DNA of 12,603 nucleotides from Candidatus Saccharimonadota bacterium (GCA_027314795.1 DAHVAE010000017.1:1-12603); one strand, 5' to 3'. Numbered from the stretch's first letter, positions 7,576 through 12,471 are shown. Notes: generated by a model not told the origin, from the sequence alone. Made by a program: numbers and translations.

Positions 7576-7603
7576 TGTAGAGCTTGGATATTGTCGCTCT
7601 ACA
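7576..7603 (+). repeat. Inverted repeat, 8-bp perfect stem
   Basis: TGTAGAGC (7576-7583) and GCTCTACA (7596-7603) form a perfect 8-bp stem with a 12-base loop, 18 bases upstream of the -35 box of the next TA operon. There is no following T tract, so an intrinsic terminator is unlikely. It could be an additional operator or a boundary structure. The surrounding gap (7486-7621) holds no gene. Confidence 0.5.
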
Positions 7604-7621
7604 AAGGCATAGCATAGTCTA

Positions 7622-7662
7622 TTGACTGAAGTTGACTTTCAATGTATACTGAATTTCAGTAT
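7622..7662 (+). promoter_or_regulatory. Promoter and palindromic operator of the AbrB-PIN pair
   Basis: TTGACT (7622-7627), exactly 17 bases, then TATACT (7645-7650). The ATG at 7661 follows ten bases after the -10, so the leader is about three bases or absent. A perfect inverted repeat, ATACTGAA-T-TTCAGTAT (7646-7662), covers most of the -10, the start site and the first two bases of the ATG. Bound repressor would block both polymerase and the start region. The AbrB-like antitoxin encoded here is the obvious candidate ligand (inference). Confidence 0.8.
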
Positions 7663-7930
7663 GAATAACACTACTAAATACATAAAGTCGTTCAGTAATG
7701 GGCAAGTTACTATACCTAAAGATATCAGGGATGTCCTTCGAATGGGAAATAATTTTTGGCTTAAAATATCTGTTGCCGAGGGCAGGATAATTGCTGAACC
7801 AATAGAAAATAACCAGGATAAAAAATCCTACAAACAATCTCTCCTTGACATAAAGGCTCCCCTAGATTTAAAGGAGCAAGTTAAAGCTAATAGAACTCAG
7901 GTGGAAAGACAGATAACAAATAGGATATGA
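7661..7930 (+). CDS. AbrB/MazE-like swapped-hairpin antitoxin
   Basis: This 89-residue protein carries an N-terminal AbrB/SpoVT domain: KSFSNGQVTIPKDIRDVLRM, the usual G-Q-V-T-I-P-K-x-I-R signature, followed by the strands FWLKISVAEGRIIAEP. The charged tail should neutralise the toxin. An upstream in-frame TTG at 7622 would add 13 residues, but it is also the first base of the -35 box. The ATG at 7661 lies immediately downstream of promoter and operator, so I chose it; the mRNA would be leaderless. The stop overlaps the downstream PIN gene by four bases. AbrB antitoxins are a known alternative partner for PIN toxins. Confidence 0.85.
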   Translation: MNNTTKYIKSFSNGQVTIPKDIRDVLRMGNNFWLKISVAEGRIIAEPIENNQDKKSYKQSLLDIKAPLDLKEQVKANRTQVERQITNRI

Positions 7931-8304
7931 GAAAGATAGTTGTTGATACTTCAATAATCATTGATTTTCTACGTCGAAAAGATAAAGTAAATTCTCTGCT
8001 ATATCATTTAGCAGAAGAAGATTTATCAGTATCAATCATTACGCACACTGAGCTTTATGCCGGTAAGAGTGTTTGGGAGCATAATGAACCCAAAGAGATA
8101 CTAGAGAAAGTATTATCTGGTATCTCCTTTATTCCCTTAGACAAAACAATATCTCAAAAAGCAGGATACATTAAGTCGTATACAAATATTTCTCTAATTG
8201 ATGCGGTCATAGCTGCTACAGCCCTCGTGCAGAATATGGAAGTCGCTACGCTTAATATTAAAGACTTTGAAAAAGTGAAAGCAATAAAAATCGTTAATGA
8301 CTAG
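7927..8304 (+). CDS. PIN-domain toxin ribonuclease (VapC-like), second copy
   Basis: A 125-residue PIN domain with the expected acidic set: D7 in VVDTSIIIDFL, E42 in THTELYAG, D92 in SLIDAVIAA and D113 in TLNIKDF. It is clearly a different lineage from the PIN protein at 7069: the TLNIKDF ending is shared by FitB/VapC-type toxins. It is coupled to the AbrB antitoxin by an ATGA overlap. Expected function is Mg2+-dependent cleavage of tRNA or another RNA, inhibiting growth until the antitoxin binds. Confidence 0.88.
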   Translation: MRKIVVDTSIIIDFLRRKDKVNSLLYHLAEEDLSVSIITHTELYAGKSVWEHNEPKEILEKVLSGISFIPLDKTISQKAGYIKSYTNISLIDAVIAATALVQNMEVATLNIKDFEKVKAIKIVND

Positions 8305-8379
8305 TCTTGCATAAAGATGTCGTAGTATTTAGGTAACTAAGAGTTATGTGCGCTGATTTGATATCAAGCATAGGGTTGC

Positions 8380-8418
8380 TGGAGTATCACCTTGAAGGAC
8401 ATCTCAACTAAAATTAAG
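8380..8418 (+). repeat. Decayed copy of the WRAIV cassette-boundary repeat
   Basis: Aligned without gaps, this segment matches the copy at 9518 at 25 of 39 positions, including TGGAG at the start and the 12-base run CAACTAAAATTA at the end. In the same frame it reads WSITLKDISTKIK, against WRAIVYAVATKIR. It sits between the AbrB-PIN pair and the YdeI fragment, again a module boundary. The remaining bases of the 8305-8422 gap show nothing else. Confidence 0.6.
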
Positions 8419-8422
8419 TTTG

Positions 8423-8551
8423 TTAATGAAGCTTTTGTCCCTTACTAGCAGCAGGATAGTCATAAGTGGCATCCCACCTGCCTTCTTGCTTAGCTGATTC
8501 AATTGCTGCTAGTCCTGCTTGTTGCATTTTACCAATTTTAATAACGTGCCA
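8423..8551 (-). pseudogene. YdeI/OmdA-family protein, internal fragment
   Basis: The minus-strand segment HVIKIGKMQQAGLAAIESAK followed by QEGRWDATYDYPAASK closely fits the conserved middle of the YdeI/OmpD-associated family (G-x-M-Q-P-A-G-L-x-x-I-E-x-A-K-x-D-G-R-W-D-x-A-Y-D). Family proteins have about 100 residues before this point and 50 or more after it; both are missing. On the upstream side the frame runs into the IS hairpin at 8555-8580, and on the downstream side it stops seven residues after the motif, close to a repeat copy. It is a remnant with no expected function. Confidence 0.65.
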
Positions 8552-8554
8552 GAA

Positions 8555-8580
8555 ATCCCCGGGCTTTTTAGCCCGGGGAT
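8555..8580. repeat. GC-rich hairpin, probable IS200/IS605 end
   Basis: ATCCCCGGGCT and AGCCCGGGGAT form a perfect 11-bp stem with a TTTT loop, followed by GAATGG. It is strikingly GC-rich for this DNA. It lies 64 bases upstream of the tnpA remnant on the same strand, where IS200/IS605 elements keep the subterminal hairpin that TnpA recognises. It could also be a stand-alone REP-like sequence or terminator, but the tnpA next to it favours the IS end. Confidence 0.65.
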
Positions 8581-8644
8581 GAATGGCTCCCTGGAGTAGA
8601 TACAAAGTCTTGTATATACGAAAGCAATCCAGCATGCTTGATGC

Positions 8645-8824
8645 ATGGTCAAGGAGTATAGTGTTGGAGCCCATACGACCCACAAGTTGCAGTATTATCT
8701 TGTTTGGGTTCCCAACGTACCGGAACGAGTATTACAAGGCCCATTGGCGGGGAGACTGTACTAGCTACTACGTCAATGTGCCGAGATGAACGAATGGCAC
8801 ATAGAAGAACTCAATGGTCTTTAA
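8645..8824 (+). pseudogene. tnpA: IS200/IS605 TnpA (Y1 transposase) remnant
   Basis: Starting at an ATG, the frame reads MVKEYSVGAHTTHKLQYYLV followed by WVPNVPERVLQGPLAGRLY, the N-terminus of the HUH Y1 transposase family (usual form: HTVxxLxYHLVWVPKYRxxVLxG). A TAG at 8762 interrupts it. The same frame then continues LLRQCAEMNEWHIEELN and ends shortly before the point where the catalytic PDHVHL (HUH) motif should begin. The remnant is thus about 58 of 130-150 residues, without the HUH motif or catalytic tyrosine, and cannot transpose. Its end overlaps the stop of the relE-like gene by a few bases, so the element was cut where that cassette begins. These elements transpose as single strands without target duplications. 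Confidence 0.8.
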
Positions 8825-9081
8825 CCGTATAGCTGACTATGTGTGCCAATAAGTGCAAAAATTATTAATTCTTCACCACGTTTAAGATACAATGCCCTTA
8901 TATCACCGCTAACATCCATGCTCCAATGCCCAGCAAATTTACCTTTAAGTGGATGAACTCTGAGTTTTGGATTAGTGGAGTCAACAACAAATAGTTTAAC
9001 TCGCTCATCAAATTGATTCTGAAACTTTGTAGGCAATTTCTTATATTGCTTCTTAAATTTCAACATGTATTGAATAGTCAT
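8821..9081 (-). CDS. RelE/YafQ-family mRNA interferase toxin
   Basis: This 86-residue protein shows the RelE-family pattern: YMLKFKKQYKKLP at the N-terminus, LRVHPLKGKFAGHWSMDV in the centre, then DIRALYL (R62) and IGTHSQLYG (H81, Y85) at the end. The basic and aromatic residues in these last motifs normally position mRNA in the ribosomal A site for cleavage. The C-terminal ending is standard, so the protein is full length. It follows the RelB/DinJ antitoxin gene by five bases on the minus strand. Likely an active growth inhibitor controlled by its partner. Confidence 0.88.
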   Translation of the reverse strand: MTIQYMLKFKKQYKKLPTKFQNQFDERVKLFVVDSTNPKLRVHPLKGKFAGHWSMDVSGDIRALYLKRGEELIIFALIGTHSQLYG

Positions 9082-9086
9082 GAAAC

Positions 9087-9359
9087 CTATCTTTTAAGGT
9101 CCGCGAGAAAGTCTTCTACGTTATCGAACTCTTTACTAACTTTGCCTGCTTTCAACCCTTCCTCAACCTCAGCTATGAGTTTTTCTAGCTTTGGAGTCAT
9201 AGGCTCAGGGGCATAAAGTTCAATTCTGCGTGTAGCTACAACCTGTCGAAGATAAGCATTAACTAAAGTACTGAGAGTTAATCCTACGCTTTTAGCAATA
9301 TCCTGGGCAGAGGTTTTAACATCCTGGTCTAATCTTACACTTATAACTGTTGTGCTCAT
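9087..9359 (-). CDS. RelB/DinJ-type antitoxin
   Basis: A 90-residue antitoxin with an N-terminal RHH domain (TTVISVRLDQDVKTSAQDIA, then SVGLTLSTLVNAYLRQVV), the RelB/DinJ arrangement, and an acidic helical tail (LEKLIAEVEEGLKAGKVSKE) that should wrap around RelE. It is the first gene of the relBE-type operon. Its promoter has near-perfect boxes and an inverted repeat in the spacer, so autorepression is likely. The ATG is seven bases from the -10, so the mRNA is predicted to be leaderless. Confidence 0.87.
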   Translation of the reverse strand: MSTTVISVRLDQDVKTSAQDIAKSVGLTLSTLVNAYLRQVVATRRIELYAPEPMTPKLEKLIAEVEEGLKAGKVSKEFDNVEDFLADLKR

Positions 9360-9366
9360 ACTACAA

Positions 9367-9396
9367 ATTATATACCTGGTAGGTATTCAATGTCAA
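9367..9396 (-). promoter_or_regulatory. Consensus promoter with operator for the relBE-like operon
   Basis: On the minus strand a perfect TTGACA (-35, 9391-9396), an 18-base spacer and a perfect TATAAT (-10, 9367-9372). The ATG follows seven bases later. The spacer contains ATACCT-ACC-AGGTAT (9372-9386), an inverted repeat with 6-bp arms that would bring a bound RHH dimer into direct competition with polymerase. Confidence 0.82.
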
Positions 9397-9447
9397 TAGT
9401 GTGACTTAGAAAGTTGAGTTCTTTAACAGATATAGAACAATCGTTTA

Positions 9448-9485
9448 ATGAACCTATCGTTAGGTATGCAACTAAAATTCTAAAA
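9448..9485 (+). repeat. Decayed, tandem copy of the WRAIV repeat
   Basis: This segment shares ATCGT and the 12 bases GCAACTAAAATT with the good copy 71-74 bases downstream, with one codon fewer between the two blocks. In frame it reads NEPIVRYATKILK, against WRAIVYAVATKIR. It contains GTTAGGT (9459-9465), which fits the integron GTTRRRY core box, but no partner box is visible. Confidence 0.5.
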
Positions 9486-9517
9486 TTGTTATCCTACAAA
9501 GTGTTGTGAATAATATT

Positions 9518-9556
9518 TGGAGGGCCATCGTGTATGCTGTTGCAACTAAAATTAGA
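9518..9556 (+). repeat. WRAIV cassette-boundary repeat, copy 1
   Basis: Begins with the invariant TGGAGGGCCATCGT. From TGG it translates as WRAIVYAVATKIR, then runs on to a TAG after 12 more residues. GGAGG lies six bases before a GTG in the same frame, so it could also be read as a ribosome-binding site and a 20-residue ORF. It sits between the relBE-like pair (its promoter points away) and the 3' end of the VOC-like pseudogene. Confidence 0.85.
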
Positions 9557-9562
9557 TGTAAG

Positions 9563-9845
9563 TTAAATAGTTCGACCCATGTAGTATCTTAGTTGATAGC
9601 CGTCAGGGTTTAATATATAAACGTCCATTGAGTAGCCAAATAAATCAATTGTCTCTTCAAAATATTGTTTTTGCTTCGGCTAAGAGAGCTGCCTGTTCTT
9701 CGCAAACTGCATCCACTGCATAATTTAGTGTTTTTCCACCTTCTGACCAACCGAATATTGCCCAAGTACCTAGAAAATTAGGTACACTTGGCCATTCATC
9801 ATAATGGTCAGGGCTTATCGTTGGATTTTCAAAACTAAATAAGGT
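9563..9845 (-). pseudogene. VOC-like protein remnant, frameshifted
   Basis: Two overlapping minus-strand frames join into one protein-like sequence. The first has PTISPDHYDEWPSVPNFLGT, then WAIFGWSEGGKTLNYAVDAV. The second has QYFEETIDLFGYSMDVYILN and PDGYQLRYYMGRTI. The NPDGYQLRYY ending resembles the last strand of glyoxalase/VOC proteins (DPDGYxLxL). The frame changes by one base near 9660-9675. An in-frame TAA precedes the first part and no start codon is visible, so the 5' end is also lost. Domain assignment is moderate; that it is a decayed gene is clearer. Confidence 0.55.
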
Positions 9846-9923
9846 TTAAGGAAATGTCGGCTTAAGCTCACGCTCTATCATGGTCGTAGGGTCATTTTAC
9901 GCCGACAACTATTTAAACAAAAG

Positions 9924-9936
9924 CATAACCGTTATG
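9924..9936. repeat. Perfect inverted repeat at the left edge of repeat copy 2
   Basis: CATAAC-C-GTTATG is a 13-base perfect palindrome whose last two bases are the first two of repeat copy 2. Copy 3 has a related flank (CATAAGCGGTATG) keeping four of six pairs. The conserved frame GCATAAnCGnTATGG suggests the recombining or repeated unit may extend about 12 bases left in these two copies. Confidence 0.5.
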
Positions 9937-9973
9937 GAGGGCCATCGTAGACGTTATCGCAACTCACATCACG
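9935..9973 (+). repeat. WRAIV cassette-boundary repeat, copy 2
   Basis: Has the invariant 14-base start and reads WRAIVDVIATHITT followed by TAA. It is the most diverged of the five good copies at the DNA level (GACGTTATC where others have GATGCTGTT), yet the hydrophobic pattern is kept. The codon at the GTG position is GTA. It lies just 3' of the PIN toxin gene. About 85 bases between it and the VOC-like remnant hold a GTCGGC...GCCGAC stem (9856-9906) with a long loop and no gene. Confidence 0.85.
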
Positions 9974-9982
9974 ACTTAATGA

Positions 9983-10387
9983 TTACTTTTGAGCATCAAG
10001 TGTGTGTAGGCCAACAATAGTAGACTTTAAGATATTGGAATCGCTAGTTACTAGTGTCATATGCTTGGCTACTGCTTGCGCGATAAGAGCAGCATCAAAA
10101 GGGTCCGTCCATGATAATTCAGGTAGTTTAATATAATGTTCTGCCACCCATGCATCAAAAGCAATTTGTTGAATATTAGCATCTTCTAATAAAGCATCAA
10201 CTTGTGAAAAATCTATAGAGAACTTAAGTTTGCCCATTCGGATTTTAATTGCACACTCCAGTAGTGAGACACTAGAAACGTATACTTGATTAGCATTACT
10301 ACTAATGTCGGTCAGTGCACGCCTGCCTAATTTATCAGTATTTGTAAGAGACCAAATAAATGCATTAGTGTCCAGCAGTAAAATCAT
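9983..10387 (-). CDS. PIN-domain toxin (VapC-like) of the Phd-PIN pair
   Basis: This 134-residue PIN domain has D6 in LLLDTNAFIW, E44 in SSVSLLECAI, D98 (with D95) in TDPFDAALIAQA and D116 in LVTSDSNI: the complete Mg2+-binding acidic set. The LLDTNAFIW start and DPFDAALIAQA block are typical of PIN toxins paired with Phd/YefM antitoxins. It lies three bases after the antitoxin gene. It is the third PIN toxin in the window and belongs to yet another subgroup. Its target RNA is unknown. Confidence 0.9.
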   Translation of the reverse strand: MILLLDTNAFIWSLTNTDKLGRRALTDISSNANQVYVSSVSLLECAIKIRMGKLKFSIDFSQVDALLEDANIQQIAFDAWVAEHYIKLPELSWTDPFDAALIAQAVAKHMTLVTSDSNILKSTIVGLHTLDAQK

Positions 10388-10390
10388 ATG

Positions 10391-10633
10391 TCACTTTTTG
10401 TTAGCAACGGTATTCCAAAGATCAGTCATTGGCTCATCAAAATCATCACTTATCCAGACTTTACCTTTTAACATGCCAAGTTTTCGGGATTTATTAGTGG
10501 CATTGGGTAAAGCTACGATCTTAGCAACAGCCCTGCCGTGCTTACCGAGTAATATTTCTTTACCACCTATAACCTGCTCTAGATATTTAGAGTAATTTGT
10601 CTTTAAGTCATGGACGTTAATAACTGTATTCAT
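10391..10633 (-). CDS. Phd/YefM-type antitoxin
   Basis: An 80-residue protein with the Phd/YefM N-terminal fold: VINVHDLKTNYSKYLEQVIG, then GKEILLGKHGRAVAKIVAL, where the G-R-A-V-A-K-I strand is diagnostic. The C-terminal residues (KGKVWISDDFDEPMTDLW) form the toxin-binding tail, and the P-M-x-D-L-W ending is common in Phd partners of PIN toxins. First gene of the operon. An operator-like palindrome lies in its promoter spacer, matching the conditional autorepression known for this family. The ATG is six bases from the -10. Confidence 0.9.
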   Translation of the reverse strand: MNTVINVHDLKTNYSKYLEQVIGGKEILLGKHGRAVAKIVALPNATNKSRKLGMLKGKVWISDDFDEPMTDLWNTVANKK

Positions 10634-10639
10634 AAAAAA

Positions 10640-10668
10640 ATAATAGCAAATAAGACTAAGTTAGTCAA
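10640..10668 (-). promoter_or_regulatory. Promoter with palindromic operator for the Phd-PIN pair
   Basis: On the minus strand TTGACT (10663-10668), 17 bases, then an extended -10 TGC-TATTAT (TATTAT at 10640-10645). The ATG follows after six T bases, predicting a leaderless transcript. The spacer contains GACTAA-G-TTAGTC (10654-10666), a perfect 13-base palindrome overlapping the -35. It is a likely binding site for the Phd dimer. Confidence 0.8.
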
Positions 10669-10712
10669 CTATAGAAATACGCCTCAGCAAAAGAGTTTAG
10701 GCATAAGCGGTA

Positions 10713-10770
10713 TGGAGGGCCATCGTGCATGCTGTTGCGTCCAAAATACAAGCAAGTAGAAATCTTCACA
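10713..10770 (+). repeat. WRAIV cassette-boundary repeat, copy 3 (long form)
   Basis: Starts with the invariant 14 bases and reads WRAIVHAVASKIQASRNLHI before a TAA at 10784-10786. Similarity to copy 4 continues for about 58 bases, beyond the 39-base core, through AATCTTCA. A GGAGG-6-GTG arrangement would also allow a 20-residue ORF. It separates the Phd-PIN cassette from the plus-strand 209-residue gene, whose start lies directly after it. Confidence 0.87.
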
Positions 10771-10791
10771 TAATCACTATTGGCTAAAGTT

Positions 10792-11421
10792 ATGGGTATA
10801 TCTACTGTTATTTATTATCCTTGCAATATAAATTTGGTAAGTGCAAAATATCTACATATAAAAGAAGGGGTCTTTGTGCCACGGAATAATTTATTTGAAA
10901 CATTAGGAACGATGGTGGATATGCAAAGACATTTTACCGGTCCAACATTAGTTGAACTGCGTGACGGAGACATCCCCAACCCTAGAGATCGAATCGAAAA
11001 GATTGCAGTAAACTGGGCAAATAATAACGGTATGTCTAGCATGGGAGGAAATTCCAATATATTCGTAAAGGAAAAAGGACGAATTAAGACGCTGAATATG
11101 AGTGGTGTAACAGCTCATTACTTACGCTCATCAGATCAAGATCACGGTAGTTTTGTAGTGGCAATGTACCCATTTGGAATTGAAGCTGTAACTGACAGAA
11201 GGCAACCTATTTTTCAAGACCCTAGTACCTCAAGAATGAGAGCAGTGGTCTTAGAATTACCGCTAGCTGATCGTGAGTTACACTGGCTGCAAAAGCCCGT
11301 AGAGCCATTATTTAACATTGACGAAGATGGCACTGTCCTTGCTAGATTCAGTGAGCAACCAACTCCAACTGAATTACAATTACTCCAAGATATACTTGAA
11401 CAATTTGAAGTAAATAGCTAG
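10792..11421 (+). CDS. Hypothetical protein, 209 residues
   Basis: I do not recognise this protein. It has no signal peptide or membrane helix. Notable segments are GISTVIYYPCNINLVSAKYL, a polar glycine-rich stretch (NNNGMSSMGGNSNIF, about 80-95) and an acidic C-terminal helix (PTPTELQLLQDILEQFEV). Composition and frame are those of a real folded protein. I chose the ATG at 10792; an in-frame TTG at 10780 would add four residues. A CATAAT box at 10769-10774, inside the extended repeat, could be the -10, giving a leader of about ten bases. It is the only complete non-TA gene of the array on the plus strand and fills one whole interval between repeat copies 3 and 4. Nothing suggests a TA partner. 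Confidence 0.75.
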   Translation: MGISTVIYYPCNINLVSAKYLHIKEGVFVPRNNLFETLGTMVDMQRHFTGPTLVELRDGDIPNPRDRIEKIAVNWANNNGMSSMGGNSNIFVKEKGRIKTLNMSGVTAHYLRSSDQDHGSFVVAMYPFGIEAVTDRRQPIFQDPSTSRMRAVVLELPLADRELHWLQKPVEPLFNIDEDGTVLARFSEQPTPTELQLLQDILEQFEVNS

Positions 11422-11451
11422 ATTACAATTACTAACAGATAAAATCACTGG

Positions 11452-11457
11452 TATAAT
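11452..11457 (+). promoter_or_regulatory. Possible extended -10 box abutting repeat copy 4
   Basis: TGG-TATAAT is a perfect extended -10 whose last base is the first of repeat copy 4. A transcript from here would begin inside the repeat. The -35 position (TTACTA) matches only weakly. No plus-strand gene follows before 12502, so if real it would make a short RNA carrying the repeat. Treat as speculative. Confidence 0.3.
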
Positions 11458-11514
11458 GGAGGGCCATCGTAGATGCTGTTGCGTCGAAAATTCAAGTAAG
11501 TAGCAATCTTCATG
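11457..11514 (+). repeat. WRAIV cassette-boundary repeat, copy 4 (long form)
   Basis: Invariant 14-base start, then WRAIVDAVASKIQVSSNLHV; TAA follows four residues later. It is closest to copy 3: differences such as GCA/GTA, CAC/CAT and ATA/GTA leave a conservative peptide. The codon at the possible GTG start is GTA, so the small-ORF reading fails in this copy. It lies 3' of the minus-strand 112-residue gene and 3' of the plus-strand 209-residue gene. The rest of 11422-11556 shows only a loose ATTAATG...CATTAAT inverted repeat. Confidence 0.87.
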
Positions 11515-11556
11515 TAGCCCTGTTTAATTAATGGAAATCACCAGCTAGATCACACA

Positions 11557-11895
11557 TTAATTATTGGGTATACCGGGGTATAGTCTGGCAAGTGATATAC
11601 GCATAACTTCTGCTGCATCATTAACAGATAATCCTTGTGCTACTAAACCTTCAATCCACACAGTACCAACACTCAAACCGGCCATAACAGCATAATATTG
11701 TTCAGGAGTGTCTAATGCTAACCCAAACTTCTCAACAATAGTGTTTCGCACAAAAGCTGATGCCTGGTCATAATATCCCGTAAATGTAGGCTCTGAATTC
11801 GAGTTTTCTACATAGTGACTCACAAAGCCCTCTAAGATACTTGATTGGCTGAGAGTTAATCTACTGGGTTCCTGTTCGCCTGATGCATGACCCAT
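11557..11895 (-). CDS. Hypothetical protein, 112 residues, paired with GGCT-like gene
   Basis: I do not recognise this protein. It appears soluble and helical, with a polar N-terminus and a hydrophobic C-terminal half (YYAVMAGLSVGTVWIEGLVA, then NDAAEVMRISLARLYPGIP). Its ATG is preceded by a clear Shine-Dalgarno sequence AAGGAG nine bases upstream, and it starts 21 bases after the stop of the gamma-glutamylcyclotransferase-like gene, so the two form an operon. This is the clearest SD of the window and belongs to an internal cistron, whereas first genes of operons lack one. A small partner of an amine- or glutamyl-active enzyme is conceivable, but only by position. Confidence 0.72.
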   Translation of the reverse strand: MGHASGEQEPSRLTLSQSSILEGFVSHYVENSNSEPTFTGYYDQASAFVRNTIVEKFGLALDTPEQYYAVMAGLSVGTVWIEGLVAQGLSVNDAAEVMRISLARLYPGIPNN

Positions 11896-11903
11896 ATTGC
11901 TAC

Positions 11904-11910
11904 TCTCCTT
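11904..11910 (-). promoter_or_regulatory. Ribosome binding site of the 112-residue gene
   Basis: Minus-strand AAGGAGA, with its AAGGAG core nine bases before the ATG at 11895. It fixes that start and shows that the host uses Shine-Dalgarno initiation for internal cistrons although operon-leading genes here appear leaderless. Confidence 0.75.
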
Positions 11911-11916
11911 AAGAAA

Positions 11917-12462
11917 TTAATTCGAGGTGTTAGTTCGTTCATCGAACTCATGTCTGGCTTTAGCAGCTACAGCTTCAAACTGTTCAACTGGATTTAACCA
12001 CGTCTCGTAGTCAGAACCGTCAACATCTTGGATTACAGCCTGATTATCGCCTAGCTGTTCTGTGATTATTGGAATATGTTGACCATCGGTTGTCACTGCA
12101 ACACCTTTAGTATCTTTATACCAGCCAAAATCAATCAGTTCCCAATCTCTTACTCGTTCACGGTCATCTGTGGTTAATTCCCAGATAGTGCCTGATACAT
12201 GCCCATCAATAGATGGTGTAATAACGTAACTTCTGAAACTATCATCCCAACTTTCTCTTAACAAAGTTTGTGGTGATATCGGAGCGGGTGCACCATCTAA
12301 TACAGCATCTGGTACTTGGTCGATGCTCTGAATAGCCAAGCTAAAGCCCTCTAAAATACCAGGTTTGCCAACCAGCTCAGACACGAGCTTACCTGTAATA
12401 GCTGCTATCATTCGTGGATGACGATTTGCTCCATAACCAAAATATTGAACTGTTTCGCTCAT
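11917..12462 (-). CDS. Gamma-glutamylcyclotransferase/AIG2-like protein
   Basis: A 181-residue protein starting MSETVQYFGYGANRHPRMIA. The YFGYGAN motif matches the Y-G-S-N substrate loop of the GGCT-like fold. DWELIDFGWYK (106-116) supplies the expected catalytic glutamate, E108. A strand VSGTIWEL (89-96) precedes it, equivalent to V-x-G-x-x-Y/W-x-L in the family. Members cyclise gamma-glutamyl groups to 5-oxoproline or act on gamma-glutamylamines; substrate unknown here. The frame extends upstream to the window edge, but a promoter with its -10 nine bases before this ATG, and the family's usual N-terminus, fix the start. First gene of a two-gene operon lying between repeat copies 4 and 5. 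Confidence 0.75.
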   Translation of the reverse strand: MSETVQYFGYGANRHPRMIAAITGKLVSELVGKPGILEGFSLAIQSIDQVPDAVLDGAPAPISPQTLLRESWDDSFRSYVITPSIDGHVSGTIWELTTDDRERVRDWELIDFGWYKDTKGVAVTTDGQHIPIITEQLGDNQAVIQDVDGSDYETWLNPVEQFEAVAAKARHEFDERTNTSN

Positions 12463-12471
12463 AGAATCTAA

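Noticed and set aside
7622..7660. TTG at 7622 as start of the AbrB-like antitoxin
   Set aside because: It coincides with the -35 box, and the extra 13 residues overlap promoter and operator; the ATG at 7661 starts right before the AbrB domain.
8552..8683. N-terminal part of the minus-strand 86-residue ORF as a YdeI protein
   Set aside because: Upstream of the hairpin the frame is antisense to the IS remnant; only the part after it resembles YdeI.
8745..8789. A further WRAIV-like peptide (WRGDCTSYYVNVPR)
   Set aside because: It falls in an out-of-frame reading of the tnpA remnant, whose own frame has clear transposase similarity; the shared W-R is chance.
8583..8789. Plus-strand 68-residue ORF over the IS remnant
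   Set aside because: It is an out-of-frame shadow of the tnpA remnant with no family likeness.
9856..9906. GTCGGC...GCCGAC as a terminator or attC
   Set aside because: A 6-bp stem with a 39-base loop and no T tract or core boxes is too weak to assign a function.
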